Shown here piece after piece: positions 26,078-33,498 of a stretch of DNA of 60,501 nucleotides (positions are counted from its first letter, which is position 1; each line of letters begins with the position of its first letter). The DNA is from a virus. The translations under genes and the position numbers were made by a program. The stretch covers positions 1-60,501 of IMG/VR virus record IMGVR_UViG_3300030116_002908. One strand, written 5' to 3'. The notes under the pieces were generated by a model. It did no database searches, had not been told where the DNA came from, and saw only the letters and a list, made by a program, of their open reading frames with translations.

Positions 26078-26382
26078 TGCAAGACGATGAGAGAATGGTC
26101 AAAGCTGATGGACTAGAAGATGCTATCATAGGAACAGGTAGTCGTATGAATATGCCCGATGTATTAGTTTACAGCTATAATAAATGTCTAAAAATTTTTA
26201 TGGAACGAGACGGCATGACCCGTGAAGAGGCCATAGAGTGGATGGAGTTTAATGTTGTTGGTGCTTGGGTAGGAGAAACCACACCAATCTTTGTCCATGA
26301 GATACCATCTGATCAAAAGGTTAATGAGTTTTTGGAAGACCTTGGCTTTGAACCACCTATCAATCCCAGTAATGACAACTAA
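26077..26382 (+). CDS. conserved-type small replication-module protein
   Basis: The 101-residue product carries G-T-G-S-R-M-N-M-P-D-V-L-V-Y (about 20-33), then R-D-G-M-T-R-E-E-A and F-N-V-V-G-A-W-V-G-E. These segments are highly typical of a small protein found in many tailed phages near helicase and polymerase genes. It is soluble, acidic and without catalytic signature. AAGGAG precedes the ATG, and its TAA overlaps the ATG of the UvrD-like helicase. The function is not known to me. Confidence 0.6.
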   Translation: MQDDERMVKADGLEDAIIGTGSRMNMPDVLVYSYNKCLKIFMERDGMTREEAIEWMEFNVVGAWVGETTPIFVHEIPSDQKVNEFLEDLGFEPPINPSNDN

Positions 26383-27893
26383 TGTTTCGCATATTCGGGC
26401 CCCCAGGAACGGGCAAGACAACAACACTACTAAATATGGTCGATGATCATTTAAGTAAAGGTGTGCATCCGAACCACATTGCCTTTCTTGCTTTCACAAA
26501 GAAAGCAGCCAACGAGGCCAAAGAAAGAGCAGCGTCTAGATTTAAACTAGATCCTGAAAAAGATTTGTTTTTCTTCAGGACTTTACACAGTCTTGCACTT
26601 AATCTGTCAGAAATAAGGCCAGAGCAAGTCTTGTCACGAGAACATTTCCTTGAGCTGGGGCAGAAGATAGGTATATCCTTTGGACGTATCAGCGGTATGG
26701 ACGAAGATATCATTGATAAACAGAACAACGATCATCCGATACTTAACACAATCAATCTAGCACGACTACGCAAAGTCTCACTACGACAGCAATATAATGA
26801 ATCATATATAGAAGATGACTGGAACACGGTGAACTACGTCCACAAATGCTACATTGAATATAAGAAACAACGTAACCTCTATGACTTCACAGATATGCTT
26901 GAGATGTTTGTTAAAGACTATGACCGCATTTGTCCAACCTTTGAGATTACATTTCTTGATGAAGCACAAGACTTATCGCCTTTACAGTGGGACATTGCCC
27001 ACGCCTTGGATAAGAAAAGCAAAGCTATGTATGCAGCTGGAGATGATGACCAAGCTATTTACAGGTGGGCGGGAGCTGATGTTGATCAGTTTATTAATTT
27101 AGAAGGCACCTCTGAAACATTAGACCAGTCATTCAGAGTACCAAGACAGATACACAAGATCGCTGAATCTATTGTCGATAGAATAAAGCATAGGTATCCA
27201 AAACGCTATCAGCCCAAAGAAGAAGAGGGCACAGTCAAACACATGGCACGACTTGATGACATTGATCTCACAGAAGGCCAATGGCTGATCCTAGCTCAAG
27301 CGGGTTACATCTTAAATCCAGTCGCAGAAACGCTCAAGTCTATGGGTCTGCTCTTTTCACACAAAGGCCATCGTTCTATATCTGCGAAGATATCTTCAGC
27401 TGTAAATGGCTGGGAACAACTGCGGAAAGGTAAACGGATTACACTCGATACAGCAAGAGACGTCTACAGCTTCATGTCCAGTGGCACACGGGTCAAGAGA
27501 GGTTTTAAAAAATTAAGTGGCATAGATGATCAGGATTTGCTAGACATGGCAACATTACAGAACAGTCACGGACTTGTTGTAGGCGACGAACTTATATGGC
27601 ACAAGGCACTCGATAGATTGCCCGAAGAGTCAAGAGTATACATTACAGCCCTGTTACGCAGAGGTGAGAAGTTTAATGGCGAGCCTCGCATTACAGTATC
27701 CACGATACACGGGTCCAAGGGCGGTGAGTCTGAAAATGTTGTGATATTCACCGACTTATCGCCCGCGGCTGACGATGCCATGCGGATTGGTAACGATGAC
27801 GTACACCGCGTATTCTATGTGGCCGTTACACGGGCCAAACAAAATCTTTACATCATTGAACCTGATGACAATAACAGGAGCTATCACATATGA
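26382..27893 (+). CDS. UvrD/Rep-type superfamily 1 DNA helicase
   Basis: The 503-residue protein opens directly with Walker A G-P-P-G-T-G-K-T-T (6-14), followed by motif Ia F-T-K-K-A-A-N-E-A, motif II F-L-D-E-A-Q-D (about 191-197), motif III G-D-D-D-Q-A-I-Y-R-W-A-G, a motif IV Q-S-F-R-V-P and C-terminal S-T-I-H-G-S-K-G-G-E and V-A-V-T-R-A. It should unwind DNA 3'-to-5' for replication or repair. It starts without an N-terminal extension and is shorter than cellular UvrD, as usual for phage versions. Confidence 0.88.
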   Translation: MFRIFGPPGTGKTTTLLNMVDDHLSKGVHPNHIAFLAFTKKAANEAKERAASRFKLDPEKDLFFFRTLHSLALNLSEIRPEQVLSREHFLELGQKIGISFGRISGMDEDIIDKQNNDHPILNTINLARLRKVSLRQQYNESYIEDDWNTVNYVHKCYIEYKKQRNLYDFTDMLEMFVKDYDRICPTFEITFLDEAQDLSPLQWDIAHALDKKSKAMYAAGDDDQAIYRWAGADVDQFINLEGTSETLDQSFRVPRQIHKIAESIVDRIKHRYPKRYQPKEEEGTVKHMARLDDIDLTEGQWLILAQAGYILNPVAETLKSMGLLFSHKGHRSISAKISSAVNGWEQLRKGKRITLDTARDVYSFMSSGTRVKRGFKKLSGIDDQDLLDMATLQNSHGLVVGDELIWHKALDRLPEESRVYITALLRRGEKFNGEPRITVSTIHGSKGGESENVVIFTDLSPAADDAMRIGNDDVHRVFYVAVTRAKQNLYIIEPDDNNRSYHI

Positions 27894-28048
27894 AAACTAG
27901 AGAACAATTAAGACAAGCAATTTTTTACTATATGATGCTACACACTAAACATCAAAAATTATTAAAAGAGGAAGGTCGCCCAAATTATTTTAAGTCTGTA
28001 ATAGAAGAATTAAAACAAGAAATTTTGGAGTTAGACAATGAAAGTTAA
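27890..28048 (+). CDS. small hypothetical protein
   Basis: A 52-residue frame starts at ATG 27890, overlapping the helicase stop by 4 bases, with CAGGAG 9 bases upstream. It overlaps the SET-protein start by 11 bases. The sequence is helical and Gln/Lys/Glu-rich (KTREQLRQAIFYYMM, EELKQEILELD). Coupling at both ends and the good ribosome-binding site support it. Confidence 0.55.
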   Translation: MKTREQLRQAIFYYMMLHTKHQKLLKEEGRPNYFKSVIEELKQEILELDNES

Positions 28049-28355
28049 TTATAACAGGTTTTATTACAATCCATTACCTGATGAAGTTTGTATACAGGTT
28101 AGCCCCATTCATGGTCACGGCATTTACGCCACACAAGATATTAAGAAAGGCACAGACCTTGGCTCTACACATATCAAGGTGCCGATGATCCTGACTTACA
28201 TCAGAACACCGCTTGGTGGTTTTATAAATCACTCTGATCAGGCTAACTGCTATCTAGAATGTACACAAGACTGGGACGATTATCTTGTCTATAATATAAT
28301 TACAAAGAGACCGATTAAAAAAGATGAGGAGCTGACGTTAAATTATGAAGTATGA
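28038..28355 (+). CDS. SET-domain protein, candidate lysine methyltransferase
   Basis: The 105-residue protein shows the minimal SET core: I-H-G-H-G-I-Y-A (24-31), K-G-T-D-L-G, the pseudoknot motif G-G-F-I-N-H-S (60-66) and the closing E-E-L-T-L-N-Y-E (97-104), including the SAM-binding N-H and catalytic-type Tyr. SET enzymes use S-adenosylmethionine to methylate lysines of proteins. Pre- and post-SET cysteine clusters are absent, as in viral SET proteins. It lies in the replication operon; the target is unknown, either a virion protein or a host protein. Confidence 0.75.
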   Translation: MKVNYNRFYYNPLPDEVCIQVSPIHGHGIYATQDIKKGTDLGSTHIKVPMILTYIRTPLGGFINHSDQANCYLECTQDWDDYLVYNIITKRPIKKDEELTLNYEV

Positions 28356-28647
28356 TGACCACAAACCATATAGAGAAATGATACGAGACAAGTACAGAGA
28401 GGTAGGAGACATGATACGAAAACAAGATGAAACGGTAAACCATCCACCACACTACAAGCAGAACGCTGTCGAAGCTATTCATGTTATACAAGCTGGGTTG
28501 GGTGCTGGGTTTGCAGATTATTTAAAAGGTAATATAATGAAATATCTCATACGTTATAAACACAAAAACGGTGTAGAAGATTTGAAAAAAGCTCAGTGGT
28601 ACTTGGCTAAATTAATAGAGGTTGAAGATGGAAGAGAAAAAAATTAG
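28345..28647 (+). CDS. DUF3310 (SaV-like) phage protein
   Basis: The 100-residue product shows the DUF3310 signature: V-N-H-P-P-H-Y (31-37), A-I-H-V-I-Q, then Y-L-K-G-N-I-M-K-Y-L-I-R-Y-K-H-K-N-G, and D-L-K-K-A-Q-W-Y-L. The family is common in phages near replication genes and is sometimes linked to nucleotide metabolism, but its function is not established. It overlaps the SET gene by 11 bases and the next zinc-ribbon gene by 20 bases. Confidence 0.85.
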   Translation: MKYDDHKPYREMIRDKYREVGDMIRKQDETVNHPPHYKQNAVEAIHVIQAGLGAGFADYLKGNIMKYLIRYKHKNGVEDLKKAQWYLAKLIEVEDGREKN

Positions 28648-28774
28648 AACAATACGTTGGGACGGCACCTGTAAAAAGTGTGGAGTTAAATCGTATTTTC
28701 CAGTAGTTAGGGTTAACGAAGTTAGGACGCTTATGTGTATACTTTGTTATTGGAAGGCAAAAAAAGATGTTTAA
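28628..28774 (+). CDS. 48-residue zinc-ribbon protein
   Basis: The frame opens at ATG 28628 within the end of DUF3310 and closes at TAA 28772-28774, overlapping the next ATG. Two knuckles, C15-x2-C18 and C37-x2-C40, separated by 18 residues, give a classic zinc ribbon. The rest is basic. Small zinc ribbons of this kind often bind nucleic acid or protein partners. Confidence 0.55.
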   Translation: MEEKKIRTIRWDGTCKKCGVKSYFPVVRVNEVRTLMCILCYWKAKKDV

Positions 28775-28967
28775 AGCAATGGCACTCATATGTGCCGCAT
28801 GGATATCAAACGGTCAAGCTCAACAAGCGTGTTTCACACATATGTTTGATTGGGAGTTTGAAACAAAGCGAGAATGTCAGATGAGGCTGATCTACTATCG
28901 GGCAAAAGAATTACCACATTATCACAACATTGTATTAGGCGAATGTATTAAAGTTAACAAACTATAG
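28767..28967 (+). CDS. small probably exported protein
   Basis: The 66-residue product has a hydrophobic N-terminus (MALICAAWISNGQAQQ) that looks like a short signal peptide with possible cleavage near residue 20. The remaining part has four Cys (C22, C37 and one near each end). The mature part would be a small disulfide-bonded periplasmic protein. An overlapping start and location in the replication operon suggest early expression. The function is unknown. Confidence 0.5.
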   Translation: MFKAMALICAAWISNGQAQQACFTHMFDWEFETKRECQMRLIYYRAKELPHYHNIVLGECIKVNKL

Positions 28968-28974
28968 GACTATT

Positions 28975-30867
28975 ATGACACTACAAATGGCAATGTTTAC
29001 ACCGAAAAGCGAGTGGATACCACCTGAGCAACTTCCTGATCTGTCTTCAGCCAAGACCATCGCAATCGATGTCGAGACCAAAGATCCCGATATCAAAGGT
29101 AGCGGTCCAGGTTGGCCCACAGGTAATGGAGAGATTGTAGGCTACGCCGTAGCTGTCGATGGTTTTAAATGCTATGTGCCCATCAAACATCTTGGTGGCG
29201 GTAACCTTGATGAACGTATCGTCAATAACTGGATGAAGAAGATCTGCGAAAGCCCCGCTGATAAAATCATGCACAACGCACAATACGATGCCGGTTGGCT
29301 ACGTCGCACAGGTTTTAAAATTAATGGCCGTATTATTGATACAATGGTTGTCGCATCACTTCTCGATGAGAACAGGTTTAGCTACAGCCTTAACGCACTA
29401 GCCTATGATTATATATCGAAGACCAAGTCAGAGAAAGGATTGACTGAAGCAGCACAGGAGTTCGGTGTTGATCCGAAAGCAGAGCTATGGAAGCTACCGT
29501 CTATGTATGTTGGCCCCTATGCTGAGACTGACGCCGAAGTCACCTTGGAACTTTGGAATTGTTTCAAGGCTCTTATACAGAAAGAAGACTTACAATCTAT
29601 CGTCGATCTTGAGCTGGGCGTGTTACCTGTCCTTATCGACATGACATGGAAAGGTGTTCGTATCGATACAGACCGCGTTGAACGTACAAGAGACTATCTG
29701 CTCAAAGAAGAAAAGAAAGTTTATTCACGGATCAAGGAACTTACTAATGAAAACGTAGAGATATGGGCAGCCGCTTCGCTTGCCAAGGCTTTCGACAACG
29801 TCAGCCTACCGTATCCAAAGACCGACAAGGGCGCCCCAAGTTTCACAAAAGCGTTCCTTGCAGAACATACACACGAACTACCAAAGCTGATCCTCAGATG
29901 CCGTGAGCTTAACAAGACTCACGGTACGTTTATCAGCACTATTATGAAGTACACCACGCCTCAAGGCCGTATACACGGGCATATCAATCAGATTAGATCA
30001 GATGATGGCGGTACAGTTTCAGGACGGATTAGTATGAACCATCCTAACCTACAGCAGATTCCAGCCCGTGATCCACAGCTGGGACCAATGATACGCTCGT
30101 TGTTTTTACCTGAAGAGGGAGCCAAGTGGGCTAGTTTAGATTACTCGCAACAAGAACCACGGATCTTGGTTCACTACGCTCATGCTTACGCCCGATCACA
30201 GAACCACGACATGAAAGGTGTCAATGAGTTTGTAGACGGTTACATCAATGATCCTGACATGGATTTTCATACGATGGTAGCTGAAATGGCAAAGATACCA
30301 CGAAAGCAAGCCAAAACGATTAATTTAGGTTTGATCTATGGCATGGGCGTAAATAAGCTGTCAGATCAACTAGATATACCTGTAGATGAAGCTAAAGGTT
30401 TAATACAACAATACCATGACAGAGTCCCGTTTGTTAAACTTTTGATGAACGGCGTTATGAATAAGCTCAATAATCGCACCAGCTCAGGTTCGATTCGCTC
30501 CATACTTGGTCGTAAGTGCAGATTTGATCTATGGGAGCCCGATACGTTTGCTCTAAACAAGGCTCTGCCTTATAAAGAAGCGGTCAATGAATATGGGCCA
30601 ACGACAAGATTAAAGCGAGCTTACACTTACAAAGCACTTAACAGACTGATCCAAGCGTCAGCTGCTGATATGACAAAACAAGCCATGGTAAATATTTATT
30701 CTGAGGGAATTATCCCGCTAATTCAAATACATGACGAGATAGCTGTATCATTTACTTCAACTGATGAGACAAAAAAGGTTGCATCTATCATGGAAGACGC
30801 GGTAAAATTAAATGTCCCTAGTAAGGTCGATGTGGAAGTGGGACCTTCATGGGGCGAATGTGAGTAA
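28975..30867 (+). CDS. polA-like: family A DNA polymerase with 3'-5' exonuclease
   Basis: The 630 residues hold an intact exonuclease domain (I-D-V-E-T 31-35; N-A-Q-Y-D 101-105; Y-A-E-T-D-A 182-187) and polymerase domain: motif A S-L-D-Y-S-Q-Q-E-P-R (about 387-396), motif B R443-x3-K447-x3-L451-x3-Y455-G, and motif C H-D-E (586-588). Leu451 occupies the position of E. coli Phe762. No 5'-nuclease domain is fused. It is the replicative polymerase of the module and ends the replication operon just before a terminator. Confidence 0.95.
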   Translation: MTLQMAMFTPKSEWIPPEQLPDLSSAKTIAIDVETKDPDIKGSGPGWPTGNGEIVGYAVAVDGFKCYVPIKHLGGGNLDERIVNNWMKKICESPADKIMHNAQYDAGWLRRTGFKINGRIIDTMVVASLLDENRFSYSLNALAYDYISKTKSEKGLTEAAQEFGVDPKAELWKLPSMYVGPYAETDAEVTLELWNCFKALIQKEDLQSIVDLELGVLPVLIDMTWKGVRIDTDRVERTRDYLLKEEKKVYSRIKELTNENVEIWAAASLAKAFDNVSLPYPKTDKGAPSFTKAFLAEHTHELPKLILRCRELNKTHGTFISTIMKYTTPQGRIHGHINQIRSDDGGTVSGRISMNHPNLQQIPARDPQLGPMIRSLFLPEEGAKWASLDYSQQEPRILVHYAHAYARSQNHDMKGVNEFVDGYINDPDMDFHTMVAEMAKIPRKQAKTINLGLIYGMGVNKLSDQLDIPVDEAKGLIQQYHDRVPFVKLLMNGVMNKLNNRTSSGSIRSILGRKCRFDLWEPDTFALNKALPYKEAVNEYGPTTRLKRAYTYKALNRLIQASAADMTKQAMVNIYSEGIIPLIQIHDEIAVSFTSTDETKKVASIMEDAVKLNVPSKVDVEVGPSWGECE

Positions 30868-30893
30868 AATCGCATAACTATCCTCCAAAAGTA

Positions 30894-30923
30894 AAAGGCT
30901 CAGAGCAAATCTTGAGCCTTTTT
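30894..30923 (+). terminator. intrinsic terminator after DNA polymerase
   Basis: AAAGGCTCA pairs with TGAGCCTTT around a 10-base loop and runs into a T tract. It lies 27 bases after the polymerase stop and should end the replication operon. Confidence 0.8.
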
Positions 30924-31019
30924 ACCATTTACACCCCTCAAAAAATTTCAATACTAAAAAGGAGAAAAATTGAGAGACTTAAAAATTACTAAATAAAATA
31001 GTTAATTGCAACCTTTTTC

Positions 31020-31048
31020 TTGTAATATCTTGTAAAATCGCATAATAT
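31020..31048 (+). promoter_or_regulatory. candidate promoter of the RHH regulator gene
   Basis: TTGTAA (31020-31025), a 17-base spacer and TAATAT (31043-31048) form a good -35/-10 pair, with the gene at 31070 and CGAGG just before it. The box AAAATCGCATAA within it repeats 30867-30878, right after the polymerase stop. The segment 30868-31069 otherwise holds the terminator and an 8-codon frame (TTG 30970) behind AAGGAG. Confidence 0.5.
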
Positions 31049-31069
31049 CTTAGAAAAAACGAGGTTTAC

Positions 31070-31276
31070 ATGGATACAAACAAGTGGAAAAGCGTTCTTG
31101 TGCCAAAAGATGTGTATGAAAAGATAAAAGTTATCGCAAAAACAGAGGGACGTACCATTGGCGGCCAGCTGAGACACATCTTCTCACAGTATAAGTCAGA
31201 AGACCAGGCTAGAGTTGAAGAGATGGTTGACGCTCACATGAAGCGAAAAAGTCAGTCAGCTGTATCAGCCGAATGA
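31070..31276 (+). CDS. ribbon-helix-helix-type DNA-binding protein
   Basis: The 68-residue product begins with a short strand K-S-V-L-V-P-K-D-V-Y, followed by two helices (EKIKVIAKTEGRTIGG, then QLRHIFSQY), the arrangement of Arc/CopG-type dimeric repressors. A charged C-terminal helix follows. With its own promoter just after the replication operon, it is a plausible autoregulator. It overlaps the convergent minus-strand gene by 25 bases. Confidence 0.6.
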   Translation: MDTNKWKSVLVPKDVYEKIKVIAKTEGRTIGGQLRHIFSQYKSEDQARVEEMVDAHMKRKSQSAVSAE

Positions 31277-31527
31277 AAACCTTCTTTCTGCATCAATTTA
31301 GAGGCCGTAACGCCCAAATTATATAAAGCGTCTGTCATAGGCCCGTCTGACGCTTTCTTGCCTCTGCTTGTTACAAACAGCTCTACTGGTTCTTCTGTGT
31401 CAGGATGATACGAGACTGTTATGGCAATGCCCTCTCCTACATCAGTTGTGATACACGGCCTACGGTTTGGTAATTTTGTGTGATTTGGTATGTTCATCTT
31501 TTCCTCTTCCTTTTGTTCTAATGACAT
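31252..31527 (-). CDS. TSCPD-like small protein
   Basis: The 91-residue protein (or 81 from an internal Met preceded by AGGAAGAGG) contains L-P-N-R-R-P-C-I-T, I-T-V-S-Y-H-P-D-T-E-E-P-V-E-L-F-V-T-S-R-G-K-K, and A-L-Y-N-L-G-V-T-A-S. This matches the compact beta-alpha TSCPD domain found at the C-terminus of B12-dependent ribonucleotide reductases and as a stand-alone phage protein. A role in nucleotide metabolism is inferred. It is on the minority strand. Confidence 0.5.
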   Translation of the reverse strand: MSLEQKEEEKMNIPNHTKLPNRRPCITTDVGEGIAITVSYHPDTEEPVELFVTSRGKKASDGPMTDALYNLGVTASKLMQKEGFHSADTAD

Positions 31528-31633
31528 GGGCTACTTTCCTTTGTATTTTGTGACAGGTACAACCGCTTGAGTACTTCTTTCGACCACATTGATGGCAAAT
31601 GACACACGGCTCTCCTCTAAAAACTTGATTCAT
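31460..31633 (-). CDS. 57-residue cysteine-rich zinc-binding protein
   Basis: A minus-strand frame from ATG 31633 to TAG 31460 encodes C10-x2-C13-H-Q-C16 and C25-x-C27-H28, a compact zinc-finger-like cluster, then a basic tail. It overlaps the first part of the TSCPD-like gene in another frame by 68 bases. The overlap shrinks to 38 bases if that gene starts at its internal Met. The ribosome-binding site is weak (AAAGG). Confidence 0.4.
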   Translation of the reverse strand: MNQVFRGEPCVICHQCGRKKYSSGCTCHKIQRKVAHVIRTKGRGKDEHTKSHKITKP

Positions 31634-31726
31634 AAACCTTTAACTATAAATAACTTTTTATAAATTAATAGACTTGACATTAAAAAAAGTTATAATCGAA
31701 TCATAACAACCGCAGAAAGGTTACAA

Positions 31727-32206
31727 ATGGACCCTGTAACGATTACCGCGGCTTTAAGTGTTGCTAAATCCGCTTTCACCGCAATCAAAAATGGTTTCGC
31801 AGTCGGAAAAGATATAGAATCTATGGGAAAAGACCTGTCACGCTGGATGGGAGCCCTGAGTGATGTGGACAACGCTGAGAAGACCACGAAGAATGCTTCA
31901 GCTCTACAAAAATTATTCAAGGGCAAAGAAATAGAAGCCTCGGCCATCGAAGCTTTTACAGCTAAAAAGAAACTGGAACAGCAAAGACAAGAGCTAAAGA
32001 CATTTATAAATTTTCACTATGGAAGTAATTCATGGAATGAGATCCTTAAAATGGAAGGGGAGATCAGGAAAAAACGTCAACAAGATATTTATGAACGCCA
32101 AGAACTTATCAGAAAAATATGGGAATGGATCGGTATTGTTATATTGTGTGCCTCAATTATAGGATTTATTACGCTGTTAGTTTATCTTTATGTAAATAAA
32201 AATTGA
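31727..32206 (+). CDS. membrane-anchored helical phage protein
   Basis: The 159 residues begin MDPVTITAALSVAKSAF, continue with F-T-A-K-K-K-L-E-Q-Q-R-Q-E-L-K (about 78-92) and E-G-E-I-R-K-K-R-Q-Q-D-I-Y-E-R, and end in one strong membrane segment (IVILCASIIGFITLLVYLY, about 137-155). The pattern is widespread in marine phages, always with the helical body before a C-terminal anchor. Function unknown; a lysis or internal-membrane role is possible. AGAAAGG precedes the ATG. The 200 bases before it contain only the minus-strand genes. Confidence 0.55.
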   Translation: MDPVTITAALSVAKSAFTAIKNGFAVGKDIESMGKDLSRWMGALSDVDNAEKTTKNASALQKLFKGKEIEASAIEAFTAKKKLEQQRQELKTFINFHYGSNSWNEILKMEGEIRKKRQQDIYERQELIRKIWEWIGIVILCASIIGFITLLVYLYVNKN

Positions 32207-32236
32207 CACATATGTGATCATATGCGATAACTGGTG

Positions 32237-32269
32237 TTGAAAAAGAAACAATAAAACTACCTTTTTCAA
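32237..32269 (+). terminator. long-loop hairpin, possible terminator
   Basis: TTGAAAAAG pairs perfectly with CTTTTTCAA around a 15-base loop, 31 bases after the membrane-protein stop. The stem is A/T-rich, so termination efficiency is uncertain. The palindrome CACATATGTG (32207-32216) precedes it. Confidence 0.45.
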
Positions 32270-32326
32270 GATTCTTTATTTTACGACCTTAATTAAAAAT
32301 AAAGAACTATATAATGTGTGATGAAA

Positions 32327-32366
32327 AGAAGCTGCATAAGACTCCTCCGTTTTATGCAGCTTTTTA
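32327..32366 (+). terminator. intrinsic terminator or 5' hairpin
   Basis: AGCTGCATAA (about 32330-32339) pairs with TTATGCAGCT (32352-32361) and is followed by TTTTATTT. A TATAAT at 32310-32315 just upstream means the hairpin could also form at the 5' end of a short transcript. Confidence 0.7.
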
Positions 32367-32367
32367 T

Positions 32368-32395
32368 TTGACATAGTAAATTATATGTATAAGAT
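32368..32395 (+). promoter_or_regulatory. candidate promoter of zinc-ribbon/methyltransferase genes
   Basis: TTGACA (32368-32373), a 16-base spacer and TAAGAT (32390-32395) lie 29 bases before the ATG at 32425. The -10 region belongs to the recurring TATAAGATAT word. The leader then reads CACATTATAGGAG (32407-32419), the shared cassette leader of this region. Confidence 0.55.
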
Positions 32396-32424
32396 ATGTC
32401 GCATAACACATTATAGGAGATGAA

Positions 32425-32550
32425 ATGATTAGAGAAAAACAAGGTAAATTTGTTTGCACTCATTGTGATTATACTTACAGCTCTATGCTTGGGGATGATG
32501 AAGTGCCTGAAGTTTGCGAAAAATGTGAAGATCCTGATGGTACAAAATAA
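32425..32550 (+). CDS. 41-residue zinc-ribbon protein
   Basis: ATG 32425 follows TAGGAG and opens a 41-residue frame with C11-x2-C14 and C31-x2-C34. Acidic residues dominate the C-terminus. It overlaps the methyltransferase start by 14 bases. It fits the phage's set of stand-alone zinc ribbons. Confidence 0.55.
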   Translation: MIREKQGKFVCTHCDYTYSSMLGDDEVPEVCEKCEDPDGTK

Positions 32551-33259
32551 AACACACGCTGTTATGAGCCAAAGGCATGAGGATAAGGATAGTAAAGACT
32601 ACTTTCCTACTCCGCCTTGGGCAACAAGAGCTTTGTTTGAGAAAGTATTAAAAAAATATTGGCGTATACCTGATAAGTTTACTGGCCGATATGGGCATAT
32701 AAATTGTTTGGAGCCAGCTTGCGGAGCTGGTCACATGACAAAAGTATTGAAAGAGTATTTTGATACAGTTGTTTCAGCTGACATAGATGATTATGGTCAA
32801 GACCGAATCGCCGATTTTCTTAAAACAGACGAAAAGCAGAAGTATCATTATATTGTAACCAATCCACCATTTAACCTGGCGGAAGAATTTGTATTAAAAG
32901 CATTAAAACAAGCAAGATATTGTGTTGCTATCTTTGCAAGAACGCAGTTTTTAGAAAGTGTAGGAAGATATGAAAGATTATTTAAAGAGACACATCCTGA
33001 TTTTGTGGCTCAGTTTACAGAGCGAGTACCAATCCTTAAAGGAAAGCTATCGGCAACGGCGTCCACAGCTACGAGCTATGCTTGGTTTGTTTGGAAAGGC
33101 TTTGAAGAAGATGAAAGGTCGTTTAGAACAGATTTGGTTTGGATACCACCATGTAGAAGTCAGCTTGAAAAGGAGGGAGACTATGAAGAGAGTTTGGGAA
33201 CATCATATCCTAAGTCCACAAGTCACGCCTCGCAAAGAGACTTATTTCCAAAAAATTAA
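32537..33259 (+). CDS. DNA adenine-N6 methyltransferase-like protein
   Basis: The 240-residue protein (start ATG 32537; ATG 32564 is possible) has D-Y-F-P-T-P-P-W (21-28), the SAM-binding L-E-P-A-C-G-A-G (58-65), and the catalytic N-P-P-F (109-112) of N6-adenine methyltransferases. A recognisable target-recognition domain is missing, as in small phage orphan enzymes. It could protect phage DNA against host restriction. Overlap with the zinc-ribbon gene suggests co-translation. Confidence 0.75.
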   Translation: MVQNKTHAVMSQRHEDKDSKDYFPTPPWATRALFEKVLKKYWRIPDKFTGRYGHINCLEPACGAGHMTKVLKEYFDTVVSADIDDYGQDRIADFLKTDEKQKYHYIVTNPPFNLAEEFVLKALKQARYCVAIFARTQFLESVGRYERLFKETHPDFVAQFTERVPILKGKLSATASTATSYAWFVWKGFEEDERSFRTDLVWIPPCRSQLEKEGDYEESLGTSYPKSTSHASQRDLFPKN

Positions 33260-33314
33260 AAACGCCTTTATATATAGACAGAAAAATAAAAAAAATAATT
33301 TTATTAAAAAATAG
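33183..33314 (+). CDS. short basic open frame nested with methyltransferase end
   Basis: ATG 33183 follows a very strong AAGGAGGGAG and opens a 43-residue, Lys/Asn-rich frame that overlaps the methyltransferase 3' end by 77 bases in another frame. The ribosome-binding site is better than that of most neighbours. The coding content beyond the overlap is A-rich and nondescript, so it may be spurious. Confidence 0.35.
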   Translation: MKRVWEHHILSPQVTPRKETYFQKIKNAFIYRQKNKKNNFIKK

Positions 33315-33420
33315 GTGTAACTAGTGTAACCGTGTAACTTTTACTCTGTATCCCTTTATATATATGGATTATAGCAGTTACATATATGGTTACATTACTG
33401 ATATACAAATATGTAACCAT
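33315..33420. repeat. cluster of GTGTAAC / GTTACAT repeats
   Basis: GTGTAAC occurs at 33315-33321, 33324-33330 and 33332-33338. GTTACAT occurs at 33377-33383 and 33389-33395, and its complement ATGTAAC at 33411-33417. The last two form an inverted repeat (ATGGTTACAT / ATGTAACCAT). Six related heptamers in 105 non-coding bases look like iterons or operator half-sites ahead of the small-terminase gene. Confidence 0.65.
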
Positions 33421-33498
33421 ACTGTTAAATCAAGTTTGGCCTTATAAGAGCCTAAAAAGTTTTTTGAAAAAAAATAATTTCTGTTATATATATAAGAT

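Noticed and set aside
31674-31696. TTGACA and TATAAT before the 31727 gene as one promoter
   Set aside because: The boxes are only 11 bases apart, too close for a sigma70 pair; at most the TATAAT is used with another -35.
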